Shown piece by piece: positions 1-12,766 of a stretch of DNA of 64,000 nt. The notes below the pieces were generated by a model that saw only the letters and a program-made list of their open reading frames with translations, had not been told where the DNA came from and ran no database searches. The translations under genes and the position numbers were made by a program. The stretch comes from Primulina eburnea (lineage: Eukaryota; Streptophyta; Magnoliopsida; Lamiales; Gesneriaceae): the NCBI RefSeq assembly GCF_022965805.1, contig NC_133115.1:29379321-29443320 (forward strand), in the 5' to 3' direction. Each line of letters begins with the position of its first letter. The first letter of the stretch is position 1.

Positions 1-840
1 ATCCATGTTAAAAAAATTCAAAAGTATGATAACCTGTGATAATCATTTGTGGCATCTCTGATCATCTTTGTGCTTATTTTGAATAGTTAGTGCATGATTT
101 CTCAAGGATCTCACTTTATGGCTTAATTAGAGATTTCAATAAACTAATTGGTAGGGAAGGCGAGAGATCATTTTTTTAGGCTCGCGTAGGATAACGTAGT
201 CAGAGCAGCTGGTTGAGATGGATACATATACTTGACCATTTTGTGAATTTTGAATATTTGGAGTAGAAATACCCAATATTATAGGAAGGAATAATCGACT
301 TGTCTTGAGTATGAATACCAACAATCAGGGTCATACCCTTTCCCGCAATTTTATTTTATTTTTATTTTTTTTCTAAAAAAATACTAGTTTGCCACCCAAA
401 AGTCATGAAATCAGCTTTCCTTCTTCCACTCCTGGGGCTCTCCCCTGCAAACAAAGTAACCGACCATTTATGTGATTGACATCAATGGATCATTTTTCTG
501 GTTTAATGACTATTTTACGAATAAAAACCTATGGTTCTACCCCTCGATTTTTGGGCTGTATAAATTAATAATAAAACTATTAGATGTTGGTGCTCATGCT
601 CTGTAATTTGATAAACTTTCTTACATTGTGAAATGGAACGAGAGTTCTGAAAGAAAATGGAGACAGTGTTATTAAAGTTGGTTAATAAAAACGAGGATAA
701 TTTTTTTTGTTCCCGTGTGAAAATTTCCATTTTTCTCTATTAGTAATAACTATTGAGTTACAATATTGATTATCCTGCTAGTATTTTTTTTTGTTTGTTT
801 TCGTATACTTTATTCATGATACGCGGTATTTTGTAATCAG
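1..840. other. AT-rich flank, probably intron of the DUF707 gene
   Basis: No coding similarity is visible on either strand. The first recognisable DUF707 exon starts at 841 directly after a TAATCAG acceptor, and the family normally has about 100 further N-terminal residues. This stretch is therefore probably the intron before that exon, with earlier exons beyond the left edge. The short open frames here are low-complexity shadows. Confidence 0.3.
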
Positions 841-3518
841 GGTGAGACAATGCTTTCAAAAAGTTTGTTGGCCATTGCAGTTGGGATAAAGCAAAAAACA
901 CTGGTGAACAAAATTGTTGACAAGGTATTATTCGCCTTTCCTTTACATTCCTGAGTATGAATAGTGAAAATCAAATGATGTCACGAATTTTTCGTAGTTT
1001 TTGGCAAATGATTTTGTCGTGATGCTTTTTCACTATGATGGAATTGTCGAAAGTTGGAATAAGGAATGGGGTGACAAAGTCATTCATGTCTCTGCCATAA
1101 ACCAAACAAAATGGTATGTATCTTAAACATGTTTCACAAGAAATGAAGAAACTAAGTGACACATCATTTTTGCCAATGGCGAATAGTCATATTTATATGT
1201 CGAACATCTTTATCAATGGGATAGGTGGTTTGCCAAACGGTTTCTACATCCTGATATCGTTGCTGAATATGAATATATCTTTTTGTGGGATGAAGACCTA
1301 GGAGTCGAATATTTTCATCCGGGAAGGTACAAACGTGTGACTTTGGTATTGCTTAGTAGTGAAATTTTTTAATAACGTTTTCTTGTAACATTTCACTTTT
1401 TAGATATGTGTCAATTATCGAGGAAGAGGGACTTGAAATTTCACAACCTGCTCTTGATTCTGGCAAATCCGAGGTTCATCACGAGATTACAGTCCGCAGA
1501 AGGAGATCAAGGGTGCACAGGTTAGAAAAAGTCATGTATTTAGTGTTTCTCATGTCACCTGGTCTTTGAAAAATTGGAAATTTTCTTGATTCATTGTATC
1601 CAAGATTTTATGTAAAAAATGGGCATTTTGCTTACAATAGTGATTTTTATGTCCTATCTAATCTCTTCCATCCATTCTGTGAATAGGAGATACTATAAGC
1701 TTACAGGCGGTGGAAGGTGTTATGGAAACAGCACAACCCCTCCCTGTGTTGGGTAAGAATCACATCTATTACGTTTTTGTATAAATTTTCACGAGATTGG
1801 AGTAACTATTGTGGTTCAAGCGTAATAGCAAACGTACCACCCCTAACTGAATTTCAAAATAATCATATCAAACAAGAGAACACAGTTTTGCTCATTGTAT
1901 TGGGATGTTTGAGATAGTATGTTTAATGTTTTCTCTGATTCTTTCGAATAGTATTAGGACCATACATTTAGGTTTCACTAAATTTGTTAGGGATTCTTTG
2001 TGCTTATTCATCTGGGTATTTTATGAATGTAAGTATCAATTAAAATTATTGTATGTTAATTTAACTTTTTCATGAAATATTTAAGTTGATTTTATGAAAT
2101 TTTGTCAATTTTTTTTATTAAAAAAAAAATACTTTAAGAACACAGGGTGTTATGTATATGCCACTTGTGACTTCGGTCACAACCGAAACATTCATTCTCC
2201 CTTTTCGCAAAGAAAAATAATACATATGCAGTAGTTGTGAATCTCTTGCATAAAATTTGATTATACCTTCCAACTCCGTAAATTCGAAACGTGGTGCAGT
2301 TGGGTTGAGATGATGGCTCCCGTGTTTTCAAGAGCAGCTTGGCGTTGTGTGTGGTATATGATTCAGGTAAAACTAAATCTTCGCGCTCTTGCAATTGTTG
2401 TTTATGTTGTATATTTGCATTATTTGTGTTAGTGATGAAGTTTCTGAACAAAACTAAACCATATAATGCTTACTACATAAAAGAAATTAAATGGAAACAA
2501 TATGATATGAAGAATAGGAAGTGATTATTAAATTTTAAATGAATGTAAAGCTAAAATAAGATGATCTTGTTTGGGCGTTTTCTGATTCGATACATACTTG
2601 TATAACCACTCATCCACTTTGTCATGAGTGAGGGAGGCACAATCACGTTACGATTCCCCTTCTGAAAACAAATATTAATGTCCCCTTACAGAACGACTTG
2701 ATCCACGCTTGGGGCCTCGATATGCAGCTTGGTTATTGTGCACAGGTAAGTTTTCATCTGAATTTTAGTTCTCGTTTGATTAATTGCATTCATCGCGGAA
2801 CAAAAGTCGTTCACTTTTAGTACAGGGTGATCGTACAGTTAAAGTTGGTGTGGTCGACGAGGAGTATATAATTCATTTTGGTTTCCCTACACTTGGTGGC
2901 CTTTCAAATGAAAATAAGGTATCACGTCTCTTATTTCATGAACTGATTTGTATAATGTTTGATGCAAACACGTTCCCACAAGTGAGAACGATCGAGGTTG
3001 GATTTAGGTATTCTTGAAGGCGAAACCTATAAATAAATTAACAAAAATCTAGAAATTTATTTCATTTATGCCCCCATTTCCCTTGTGCATTATTTATGTG
3101 TATTTCAATGAAATATTATTTTTCTCGACTAGCATCGTTGTTTTTCAAATGCAGACAAGCACAGAATCATCACTGTCAAAGAACTCGTCAGATTTGGAGC
3201 CACTGGTATGATTTCTTGATTCAAATTGTGTTGTTACACTATGCCACAAGATCCCGGAGTTAAATATATCTATCCATCCTCTACAAATTTCAGGCAACTT
3301 CAGTTAAATACGAGATTGACAACAGATCAGCGGTACGTTGTAGTCTCAAGTTCAATATATGCCTAGCTAGCTAGCTTACTACAATATATGCTGATTTACT
3401 CGTACTCATGCAGGTTCGGCTACGATCCTATAATGAAATGAAGATGTTTAAGAACCGGTGGGATAACGCAGTCAAGGAGGACGAGTGTTGGATCAACCCT
3501 TTTAAACAACCACAATAG
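841..3518 (+). CDS. DUF707-family protein, 3' eleven exons (5' end missing)
   Basis: Plant DUF707 (PF05212) protein, sometimes misleadingly named 'lysine-ketoglutarate reductase trans-splicing related'; its molecular function is unknown. Exons read by eye: 841-924, 998-1113, 1225-1326, 1404-1520, 1687-1752, 2300-2366, 2692-2745, 2826-2918, 3155-3205, 3294-3332, 3414-3518 (TAG). All have AG/GT borders and compatible phases, giving 297 codons plus stop. Family hallmarks in order: LLAIAVGIKQK, DFVVMLFHYDG, HVSAINQTKWWFAKRFLHP, EYIFLWDEDLG, GLEISQPALD, WVEMMAPVFSRAAW, HAWGLDMQLGYCAQ, and a C-terminal FKNRWDNAVKEDECW. Family members are about 100 residues longer at the N terminus, where a membrane anchor usually lies; that part is not seen. 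No stop or frameshift breaks the visible part. The ATG at 850 is in frame but is probably internal rather than the true start. Confidence 0.9.
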
Positions 3519-4796
3519 CAGAAGTTTAAACAACAAAAACACAATTTATGGGGAAGGCTGATGATACATGTACAGAAAGAAACAGATATTCCAGAAGAAT
3601 ACTCCTTACATTTTTTTTTCGCAGCATAGTGATGAAATACAGCCAGTTCTGAAGATTGCCGCTGATTCGGAAGTTGGCATTCTTTTTTCGCTCGTCGTCT
3701 GGATCGAACTTGGGTTCTGAATTTTTCTAAGATATATATATGTTTTAATGATATGTATCTTTTGTAGAGGCCAATTGAACATTGTAACAATTCCCCTTTC
3801 AGGGAATACAAAATGAAAAGACATTTTTTTGGGTTATTTATCGATTTATGTACAAAAGGAAGCCTTTGTTCCGACGCATTCTTTTATTATTATTATTTGG
3901 AAAAAAAATCCTTTAGGTAGCAGCCCATCATACCATCTGGAGATCATTGATGTGGAGTCGAAAGCTACTAAAGAAAGGATTAAGTTGGCGAATTGGTAAG
4001 GGTGAGGGTATCGGGGAAAGGTCGATCCTGTGCCCCCACACCACTGCCTGCAGGGGCAGGATGAAATATTCCGGGTATCGGGATATACGTAGACTGTTGG
4101 ATTTCTTTCTGGTCTTCGGTCACAGAGCTTGTGGCAAATGGGACATGCAAAATATGTAGGAACAAGGATGCGTGTGCTTAATATTTAAAAACATGTGGTG
4201 TTAATAGATCATTTATTTTATTGGAGTTTATAACAATCTCAAAATTTCACAAATATGGTGTATGATTATCTTCTCACACATTATTAAGATTGAAGGCCTA
4301 GAGGAACTAATATCGGTGTTACCGTCTGTTTTTTTTTTTTTTTTTTTTTTTTTTATCTATATATAATATTATTATCTATTATATATTTTATTAAAGTTGA
4401 GGACATGATAATAACAACCTAAGAAAGACACCAATTTTTTCTTTCAACTTTATCTTTATATGATATTAATATTATACTTTTGTTTTTTTTGTTTTTTTTT
4501 TTAAATTTCAGCACACATTTTTATTTTTATTTTTTTTATTTCAACAATTCAAATATCAATTTAATCCTTCCATAATTTGTTAAACTTCACTTTCGTCCAT
4601 CGATAATGATAAAAAAGACTGTACACACACATCGCGTGTACAGAATAGTTAGTTGTCATAAAGCATGATGGTTTAAACTAACTAATTTTTGTGTCTTTGA
4701 TGTAACATACCTTATCAACTTTAAAAAATCTTTTAAATTTATAAAAAAAATTAATTTCATCTTTCTATATCATTAAATATTTTGATATCATTCCTA

Positions 4797-4831
<35 letters not shown>

Positions 4832-5858
4832 AGTATGAATCACATCGCATGCAATAAAGCACTAGTGTATATATATATAAATTCTCTCGAATTACAAAAA
4901 ATGTAATCTTTTCATTCAAGGAAAAATATCGTACAAAATATTTTAATAAATTTATAGGTAATATAAACTACCACATCCCAATAAAATATTTTTTTTTATT
5001 TTTTCAAATTACAAAAATATTCCATTTTATTTATCAACAAAAATATTTTTGAAAAAATTAATTACACAAACACAAACCAGTACCTGAGGATATGTCTCTT
5101 ATGAAAGGATCTCACGAATCTTTATATGTGAGACGGGTCAACCCTACCGATATTTACAATAAAAAGTAATATTCTTAGCATAAAAGTAATATTTTTTCAT
5201 GGATGACCCAAATAAGATATTCGTCTCACAAAATACGACTCGTGAGACCGTCTCACACAAGTTTTTTGCCCAACTTTAATTTGATTTCGTAGTAACATGT
5301 GGTTTAGGTAACTGAATTCAAAAAATATAATTTACTTTCAGTTACTAAAATTTAGTATTAAGAAGTATTCTTAAAGGAATTTCAGTATGTTTATGTTGTA
5401 TTTGAAAATATATGGATCCACATATCAATTTGAATTTATTTTTTTTTATAAATTTCAGTTATATAATTTGTAGTTATAATAGATAAAAAATTATTATTAA
5501 TCTGTTGAGGTTATGATAGAGTTAGTATGACACCAAAACACTTTTCTAGGTATAAAAAATAAAGAGAATAATATTTAACTTATAATTAGACTGAAGATAC
5601 CAATAAAAACTTTTGTAGCAACAATTAAAAAATTGGAGAAGTGATTAATGATTATTTGATGGATATAAAACGAGAAAATCAAAATCACAATAATTTCGAA
5701 ACACTTGATTTACACATAGATGATAATGATAATCAAAAAAATGATTATTGGAGTTTCTGTTGTGAACAAACTGGATGAAAAAAATAATGTTAATATTATT
5801 GAAGATGATTAATATATGAATCAAGAGAGTTTGTTTCCTTTGAGTGTTAATGATCCAT
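3519..5858. other. intergenic, AT-rich with simple repeats
   Basis: 3' flank of the DUF707 gene. It holds a run of 26 T at 4329-4354, a TA microsatellite near 4797-4823 followed by CA repeats, and one palindrome-ended MITE (listed separately). A less AT-rich patch at about 3940-4160 has small open frames on both strands but matches no family I recognise. Confidence 0.5.
5095..5260. mobile_element. palindrome-ended MITE, copy 1
   Basis: About 165 bp, nearly collinear with 16051-16217 and inverted relative to 46011-46178. Both ends carry, in variably decayed form, the inverted repeat GTGAGAC-N-GTCTCAC. Shared interior landmarks are AATAAAAAGTAATA, CTTAGCATAAA and ATGACCCAAATAAGATAT. There is no coding capacity. 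It is a short non-autonomous element, class uncertain. Confidence 0.65.
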
Positions 5859-7787
5859 AAAGGACTGAACACTTACTACTTCATCAAAAGTTATAGCTAA
5901 TTGTAATATTATAACTCAAATCTTTAAAATCGTACAGTAACTCAAAAGCCACATTTTGATTGCTCTATCCCATAGGACAAATATTGAACCTGAACAATCT
6001 CTCTCCAATTAATCGCACTTTTTGCAATCAATGAAATTCGAACTCATGACCTTGTCTGTGGTACCAATCGTACGAACAAGCGCTTGTTGCTTTAACAAAA
6101 CCTATAGCATGTGGCAACGGTACAACTCAAATATTTTAAACGGTACAACAGCTCAAGCGTTATGTATTTATTTTTGTACCAGATCAAGACAATTATTGTA
6201 CCGCAATGATCTCTTACTCAATAATTTCACTCATTGCAATAAATGAGAATCAAACTCTTGATTTTGGCTCTAATATCAATGGTAGGATATAGCGTTTGCT
6301 GCTTCACCAAGGACTATAGCTAGTGGTAACGGTTCAACTCAAATCATTTAAACCATACATCAGATTAAACATCACGTTTCAATTGCTCTATCCAATAGGG
6401 ATAATTATTGTACCGCAACAATTTCGCTCTGTAATTATACTCCTTGCAATCAATGAGAACTGAACCTTTGACTTTGTCTCTGATACCAATTGTAGGACCG
6501 AGCGCTTGCCACTTTACTAAAATTTATGGATGGTAGTAACAATGCATCTCAAATATTTTAAATTTTACAACAGCTCAAGCATCAAATTTCAATTGCTCTA
6601 TCCAGCAGAGACAACTATTGCATATCAAAATTTTTTTCTCAATAATTACTCTTTGCCATCAATGATAATCGAACTCATGAACTTGACTCTAATATCAATT
6701 AAAGGACCGAGAATTCACCACTTCACCAAAATTTATAGGTTGTGATAATGGTGCAACTCAAATATTTTAAACCATAGAGAAACTCAAGCATCACTTTCTA
6801 TTGTTTTACCCAGCAGAGACAATTGTTGTACTCCAATAATTTTCCTCCAAATAATTGTACTTTTTGCAATCAATGAGAATCAAACTCGTAATTTTGACTC
6901 TGATACTAGTTGTAAGACCGAATGGTTGTCGCTGGACCAAATGTTATAGATGGTGGTAACGAAGCAACTTAAATATTTTAAATTTTACATCAGCTCAAGC
7001 GTCACACATCGATCGCTCAACCAATCAGGGATAATTATTGCACCTCAACGAGCACTCTCCCAATAATTGAAGTTCTTGCAATCAATCTTTGTCGTTTCAC
7101 CAAAAACTATAATTAATGGTAACTGTTCAGCTTAAATATTTTAAATCATACAATAGCTCAAGCACGTGCCTATTGTTCTACCAATCATGAATAATTATTG
7201 CATTCCAACAATCTCTCTCCCTATAATTACACTTTTTGCAATCAATGAGAATCGGACATCTGACCTTGGTTCTGATACTAATTGTAGGACCGAACGATTG
7301 CCACTTTATTAAACGCTATAACTGGCGGTAACTGTGCAACTCAAATATTTTAAACTATAAACAACTCAAGATCTATGTTTCGAATGTTTTACCTAGCATG
7401 GATAATTATTGCACTCTAACAAACTCCCTCTCAATAATTGCACTTCTCACAATCAATGAGAATCGAATTCGTGATCTTGGATTTAATATTAATTGTGAGA
7501 CCGAGCGCTTGTCATTTAACCAAAAGGTATAACCGATGGTAATGGTGCAATTCAAATCTTTTAAACTGTACAAAGCTCAAGCACCATATTTCGATTGATC
7601 TACCCAGCAGGGACAATTATTGTACTCCAACGATTTCCCTCTCAATAATTACACTCTTTTCAAACATAAGAGTCGAATCTGTGATATTGACTCAGATATA
7701 AATTATAGGACCGAGTGCTTATCGCTCCATCTAAAGTTATAGCTTGTGGAAACGGTGCAACTCAAATATTTTAAACCATACAGTAAC
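5859..7787 (-). mobile_element. degenerate tandem array of a TRIM (miniature LTR element)
   Basis: About nine full units of roughly 200-215 bp and one truncated unit, starting near 5859, 6069, 6285, 6490, 6701, 6911, 7086 (shortened), 7271, 7484 and 7696. Each unit reads, on the plus strand, as the reverse complement of the LTR plus internal domain of the intact TRIM at 50564-50913. The recurring landmarks are GGACCGAGCGCTTG (LTR end), ACTCAAATATTTTAAA (LTR middle), GCAATCAATGAGAATCGAAC (internal) and TCTGATACCAATT, the complement of an initiator-Met-tRNA primer binding site. Units are strongly diverged from one another, so the array is old. It can be read as LTR-internal-LTR-internal chains. 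There is no coding capacity. Confidence 0.8.
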
Positions 7788-8018
7788 TAATATCCAAAAA
7801 TATAAGATAAATACCTTAAATATTAAGCACATATTAGCTGAAAATGATACAAATAAATATCATGTTGACATGTTTTGACCAATTTTTTTTAAAACGAAAA
7901 AACAGAGGTCAATTATTCGAGGAGGACAAATTTTCAATTTTGACTCAGACCTTCAAAATCTCAGGTATAACACTGTTAATAAGCACACAATGCTTGCAAT
8001 ATACATAAGAACACTAAT
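7788..8018. other. short spacer, no gene seen
   Basis: AT-rich DNA between the truncated last TRIM unit and the target duplication of the gypsy element. Nothing recognisable. Confidence 0.5.
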
Positions 8019-8023
8019 ATATC

Positions 8024-8462
8024 TGATGCTACACGAAATTCAAGTGATCAATCAGTCAGGGTGAATACGTTATTATGAGAGAATATCCGCTACTTTTGCG
8101 TCCACGCCAGTAAATCTCGGGGTCACCACCTATGTCACGAATTGAGGTTAGAGGTGTCGGGAGATACCCGGTGAAAAATCCTCCAACCCTCAAGTTAGCA
8201 AACACCTCAAGATATGTACTCACAAAAGCTAGAGACTTTTGGAGCATATAATGAGAGAATGTGAATATCCCCTAAAATGGAGAGATAGTTCCTATTTATA
8301 GACTTCCGTGATGGGTCAAGGCCTTGAATATCATGAGCTCTCTATTGAGCCTATTTTCCTTAATTAATGGCTCATACCAATCTTTACAATCTTAATCAAT
8401 TTTTAATTATGCCAAACTAATATTCATAAAAATAAAAAAATGTTCTAAACTAACAGCCATCA
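8024..8462 (-). repeat. 3' LTR of the Tat-type element
   Basis: 439 bp bounded by TG and CA. On the minus strand it begins TGATGGCTGTTAG after a G-rich purine tract. The stretch around 8325-8462 matches the right-hand LTR remnant almost base for base (shared CCTTAATTAATGG, GCCAAACTAATATTCATAAA). Confidence 0.85.
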
Positions 8463-8679
8463 TAAGCCCCCCACTCTCGAACACCTATACTTTACTGAAG
8501 GTGACCGAGAGTACAAATTTAACCGAATAAAAAGTTTTCCCCCACGCCCCAAATAAAATAAAATATAATAGATTAACAAATTCGTTTTATTCTTCATTTT
8601 AATTCTGCAACTAGGTCAAACCCTACCTCCCTATACAAGGGTCCCACATGCCTCATTCCTCTCCAGACTTCTCTGCCGC

Positions 8680-9922
8680 CATGTCAGGTATCACCTTTTG
8701 CTTTGTTGTCTTTCTTTATGAGTCATTATTCTTGCTTTTATAATATATACATATATTCACATGCTTTTCTTTTATTTTTTGAATGTGTGCTTCATGAAAC
8801 AATCGTCTCTCTTCTCCCTTCTATTTGGTTCACTCTTGTAATTTTGTGAGCCACCTTGGAACTCTTCGACGATGACTCCTTGGTCTGACCTTGGTGGAGA
8901 AAAATGTCTGAAAGCTCCGGCGATACCATCCTCTTCATGGTGCCCTTCTCTTCTGCAAACCGATCGAAATCATAAGTGCCCCGTGACCTGTAAATCGCTC
9001 AAGTTTTCCAAAAATGGTGGCTTGTTTTGCACACTTTCTTATTTTCTGTTGGTGTTCACTGAAGGAAATAGTTGTTATTTGACGAATGGCGCTTGTGTGA
9101 GGGTTCTTGGTTGGGCTGGGGATGTCTTTGCTGTTTGATTTTGAAGAAATTGTTATTTTCTTGGATTAGTTTGGTTCAGGGACTGCCACATTCTGATGTG
9201 CTCCCCGTGTTTATGGTTCAACCGAGGATCTATTTGCATTTTTTATTCTCCTTATCATATTTGTTCACATTTTTTGTATGAATTTTTCTAAAATTAATAT
9301 TTTTCCTCCTCCTTTATATTCACTTGCTTGTGCTTGAAAATGGTATTTTTGGTTTAATGGGACCTATCAGTTCGGTGACGGTCTTGGGCTGGGCTGGGGT
9401 TGGTCTGTGAACTCTAGTAGGAAGATTGGTTGACGTGGTGCAGTCATGCGAGGGCGCAAGTTCGCTCGTTCTTTTCACAGCATGTGGGTGCAAGAGTCGC
9501 TAACTCGAGCTTGCTGCTATCTTGCAAGGGGGGGGGGGGGGGGGGACCTTGATTGACTCGGGTTAACAATTGTGCGAGTATGTAGATAGACAATGGGAAG
9601 TTCTCGCCATGGTGAATGTGAGGGTGCAGCTTGGGTTTGGGATGGGGTGACTTGCGCCAAGAGTTGGGTTGGGTAGTTTTGTGCAATGGGATTGGGTTGG
9701 GGTGGTTTGGGCCAGGGATTGGGCTGTGATTATTTGTGGAATGGATTTGGGTTGGGGTGATTTGGGCTAAAGATTGGGCCGGGTTGATTTGTGTTGGGGT
9801 AATGAATAATCTTTGCAAAATAATATGGGTTGTGTGTCTGACGCTACTTCTCTCAGGGTAGCTGATAAATTTTAAAACTTTTTGCAGGGTGTGCACGTCT
9901 TGGTAAGGATTACTCCTTATTA
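8680..9922. other. internal region of the Tat-type element, 5' of the antisense ORF
   Basis: Between the 3' LTR and the antisense ORF. A well-placed ATG in GCCGCCATGTCAG followed by GTATC at about 8681-8693 could be a start exon of the antisense gene, but I cannot follow a continuous frame from it. A run of G lies near 9530-9546. A stretch rich in GGGTTGGG and GATTTGGG repeats spans about 9600-9790. Confidence 0.4.
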
Positions 9923-11878
9923 GTGACTAGCCGTATGCACAAATCTCCCCTTTCGAGTGATTTTAGCTGGGACGAGGCTTCAGATACTTACTCCTACCAC
10001 TCCGACACTTTGTCCCTCTTGAGCGATTTGGGTTCTTTGGGTGATATGATCCTTCTTGGTGACTTGGGTTATTTGGGTGGTGATGATTTAATAGATGAAC
10101 TTGAGAGTTGTTCTACTCCCATCCCCCAAGTGCCTCTACCTAGCCTTCATGGTTCCTCATTTGGCGATAATCCTGATCGAGAAGTTATTCCCGGGGACCT
10201 AGATCGGAGCCTTCTGACTCCTCGGGATGTGAAGTGCTTGAGTGGTAAACTGGAAATTTAATCTGACTATAAGTTTAAGGCTCTTGAACTGGGGGATTCT
10301 TATCACAACCCACTCGTAGGGTATTTCACCGTGACCCTAGCCCATTATAATAGTGGGTTTTCTATCCCTCCTCATTTCTTACTAGTCGAGGTGACTCGTA
10401 CCTTAAGTGTAAGCTTCGGTCAATTGTCTCCAAACTCACTTACTTATTTTCTAGGACTCTGTCATCGAACAAATGAGTTTCAAATTCAGGCTACTACTTC
10501 TTTGTTCCATTCTATTTTCTCAGTGCGATGCCTTAGGCCTGACTACTCCATCTATTTTCAACCTCGTGCTGGTTGCAAGCTTATGGTCAGACTACGCTCG
10601 ACTTGAGGGGATTGGCGGTCCATTTTTCTTTTTGTAAAGGATAGTGGGTGGGATGTACCTTCAACTTGGAGCTCTAGTTGTAGTGTTGTGAAAATGAGAA
10701 TGATTCGTCGATACTTGCAAGTTCAGTGTCAAACGCTGGGGGATTTTGATGATTTTTTCGATTCTAAGAGTTTTTTGGCCCGAGGTATCCCTTTTCTTGC
10801 TCTAATTGTCTTCTTGCACATCGTTGATGTTCGCTATTTTTAGCTTGTACGTTTGATTTATGGACTTTTGATGCTTCATTGCCCCTGTTTTTCTTGTAGG
10901 GTTGCACGTGAACTTGGCCACCTTTCAAGCTCGCGAAGACACTATGGGGAGGCCTCCTTCTACGGATAGAAGAAAAGAGTTGATGACCGGCACTACCCTC
11001 CCGCTCCTCGATCTTCTATCCTTACCTTGGGGTCGCACCCCCAGACTGGTCGTGGAGGAGGGTCTAGTTCTCAGGGTCGCCAAAGGCCTCATCCTATGTC
11101 GACTGAAAGCCGTGCTCCTGGAGCTGATTTTGATCAAAGAAAGGACTAGTGTACTAGAGGACATGACGATGGCAAGAGGAAGGGTGAAGTGGCCACCCCG
11201 CCAAACTTTAAGAAAGGTCGCGGAGATCCGATATCATCTTCTCGATGCCCTCGGAAGAACTCTCTATTCTTGGGAGGAGTTAATGCTAAAGAGAGAGTTG
11301 GGTCTTTTTGGGATACAGACGATCCTGATATGGGATGGAGAAAGGGGAGGGAGATGATATGCGTCTATGACATGACCCATTTGGTCCCTCAAACACCTGC
11401 TGCTCTATCCCACTCTTTGGCCTTGATAGGTTGCCATGTGCTTTCCTCGTCCCTCAGTGCTTTGTCTGTAGGGATGTTAATGTGATGTAACCAATTGTTT
11501 CTTGCTTCTCAGGCTGTGTCTCTGGCCTGTGCTTACCAGGCTTGACAGGAGAGAAGTCAAGCTGAGGAGGCTCGATTTTGCCGAGAGCTTTCCAAATTAA
11601 AGGGAGAAAATGAACGCCTTCGATCGGAGAACATGAAGTTCCAAGATGATCTTTCTTGCTTGACAAAAAAATGTGAAGAAAAGACCAGAGGTGATGAGGA
11701 ACTGCGTAAAGAGCTTGGTTCCCTCTATGATAAGCAACATACCGAGGTGAAGACTGGTGGGATGCTCTTGGATTCTAAGATGGGGAAGTCTTTTGTGACG
11801 GGTGTGGAGGAGAAAACACTAGCAGGTGTGGAAGAGAAAACACTAGCAGCCCATTCGTGCTTCTCCGACCTATGCTGA
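9923..11878 (+). pseudogene. decayed antisense additional ORF of the Tat-type element
   Basis: Runs opposite to the element's integrase. From 9923 one frame continues to about 10840 and is broken only by TAA at 10259-10261 and TGA at 10604-10606. It starts with an acidic, serine-rich segment, followed by a domain resembling the 'putative gypsy type transposon' family (Transposase_28, PF04195), with FSIPPHFLLVEVTRTL, VSFGQLSPNSLTYFLGL and, after the second stop, FLFVKDSGWDVP. A second block, about 10900-11485, carries KKGRGDPISSSRCP and FWDTDDPDMGWRKG, again with stops. A third block, about 11540-11878, is charged and predicted coiled coil (ELSKLKGENERLRSEN). The function of this ORF class is unknown. 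The introns expected between the blocks were not resolved, so the borders are approximate. Confidence 0.65.
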
Positions 11879-12766
11879 TGAGGTTTACAGTCACGCTTTT
11901 GGTCTCCATGATGAGGTGGTGCGAGACTGTCGTTGCCAGCTCCGTTTGACAGGCTTGGTTCCTGAGGAGGTGGTTATGAAGATTTCACCTCATGCACCAG
12001 AGTTGGATGACATCGCTCAGGTTGACCCTCTGCCAGAGTTTCCCCCAACGGGGGGCGGTGACTGCAAGGTCATTTGTGCGCTGCCCTTGCTCCCTACTAA
12101 CGAATCTATCGAGGATAGATAATTTTTGCCTTTGCGTGAGCTATGTTATTTCTTATTTTTTTATGAGTAGTACGAGTTGTTGCTTGTCACTAGACTTGGC
12201 AGACCTTTATTCTGAGATCGCCTTTTTGCGCAACTATTTTATTCAGTCGTGGTTTATTTTGATTACTATGTCATCTAGGCATTATTTTATGTTTTCTACC
12301 GGTCGTACTTTATGCTTGTTGCTTAGTTGAATATGAATTTAGGCATAATTAAGCCTTTATGATCTTGACGGGAAGTCCTTACCCTAGTGATGAGGTGTAG
12401 GTATCCCGGGACTCTATTTTGATGACCTTTTACAGTGTCTGAGCACTTTCTCACTGGGTGGCCAAGCCTCTTATGCTGGGTGGATCTTTGTGACATCTTG
12501 GGTCTTATGATGACTTTTGCGTGTGTTACATTTTTTTTTTGGTACATGGTATTTAATTAAATAAAATGACAAGATGACAAATGCAGGGAAAAACTTTTAA
12601 ATTTATTGATAAAGGTAACTGAGTAAACAACATCTTGCCACTGATGGTTCTTTAAGTAAAAACAAATAGAAACATGCAGTCTATACATAATTTTTTTTAA
12701 GTTCGCAATGTTCCATGTTCTTGGTAAGTTCTTCCCATCTGGTTGCTAAAGACGATACGCTCCTCA

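Noticed and set aside
3940..4165. Small frames on both strands in a GC-richer patch after the DUF707 gene
   Set aside because: No recognisable domain, no splice-consistent extension and no similarity to the neighbouring gene.
5645..5872. 75-codon frame and a plus-strand Asn/Asp-rich frame before the TRIM array
   Set aside because: AT-rich composition, low complexity and no family match.
9444..9896. 150-codon minus-strand frame rich in Pro, Thr, His and Asn
   Set aside because: It is the complement of a GGGTTGGG-rich low-complexity stretch inside the Tat element, opposite the antisense ORF leader. No domain.
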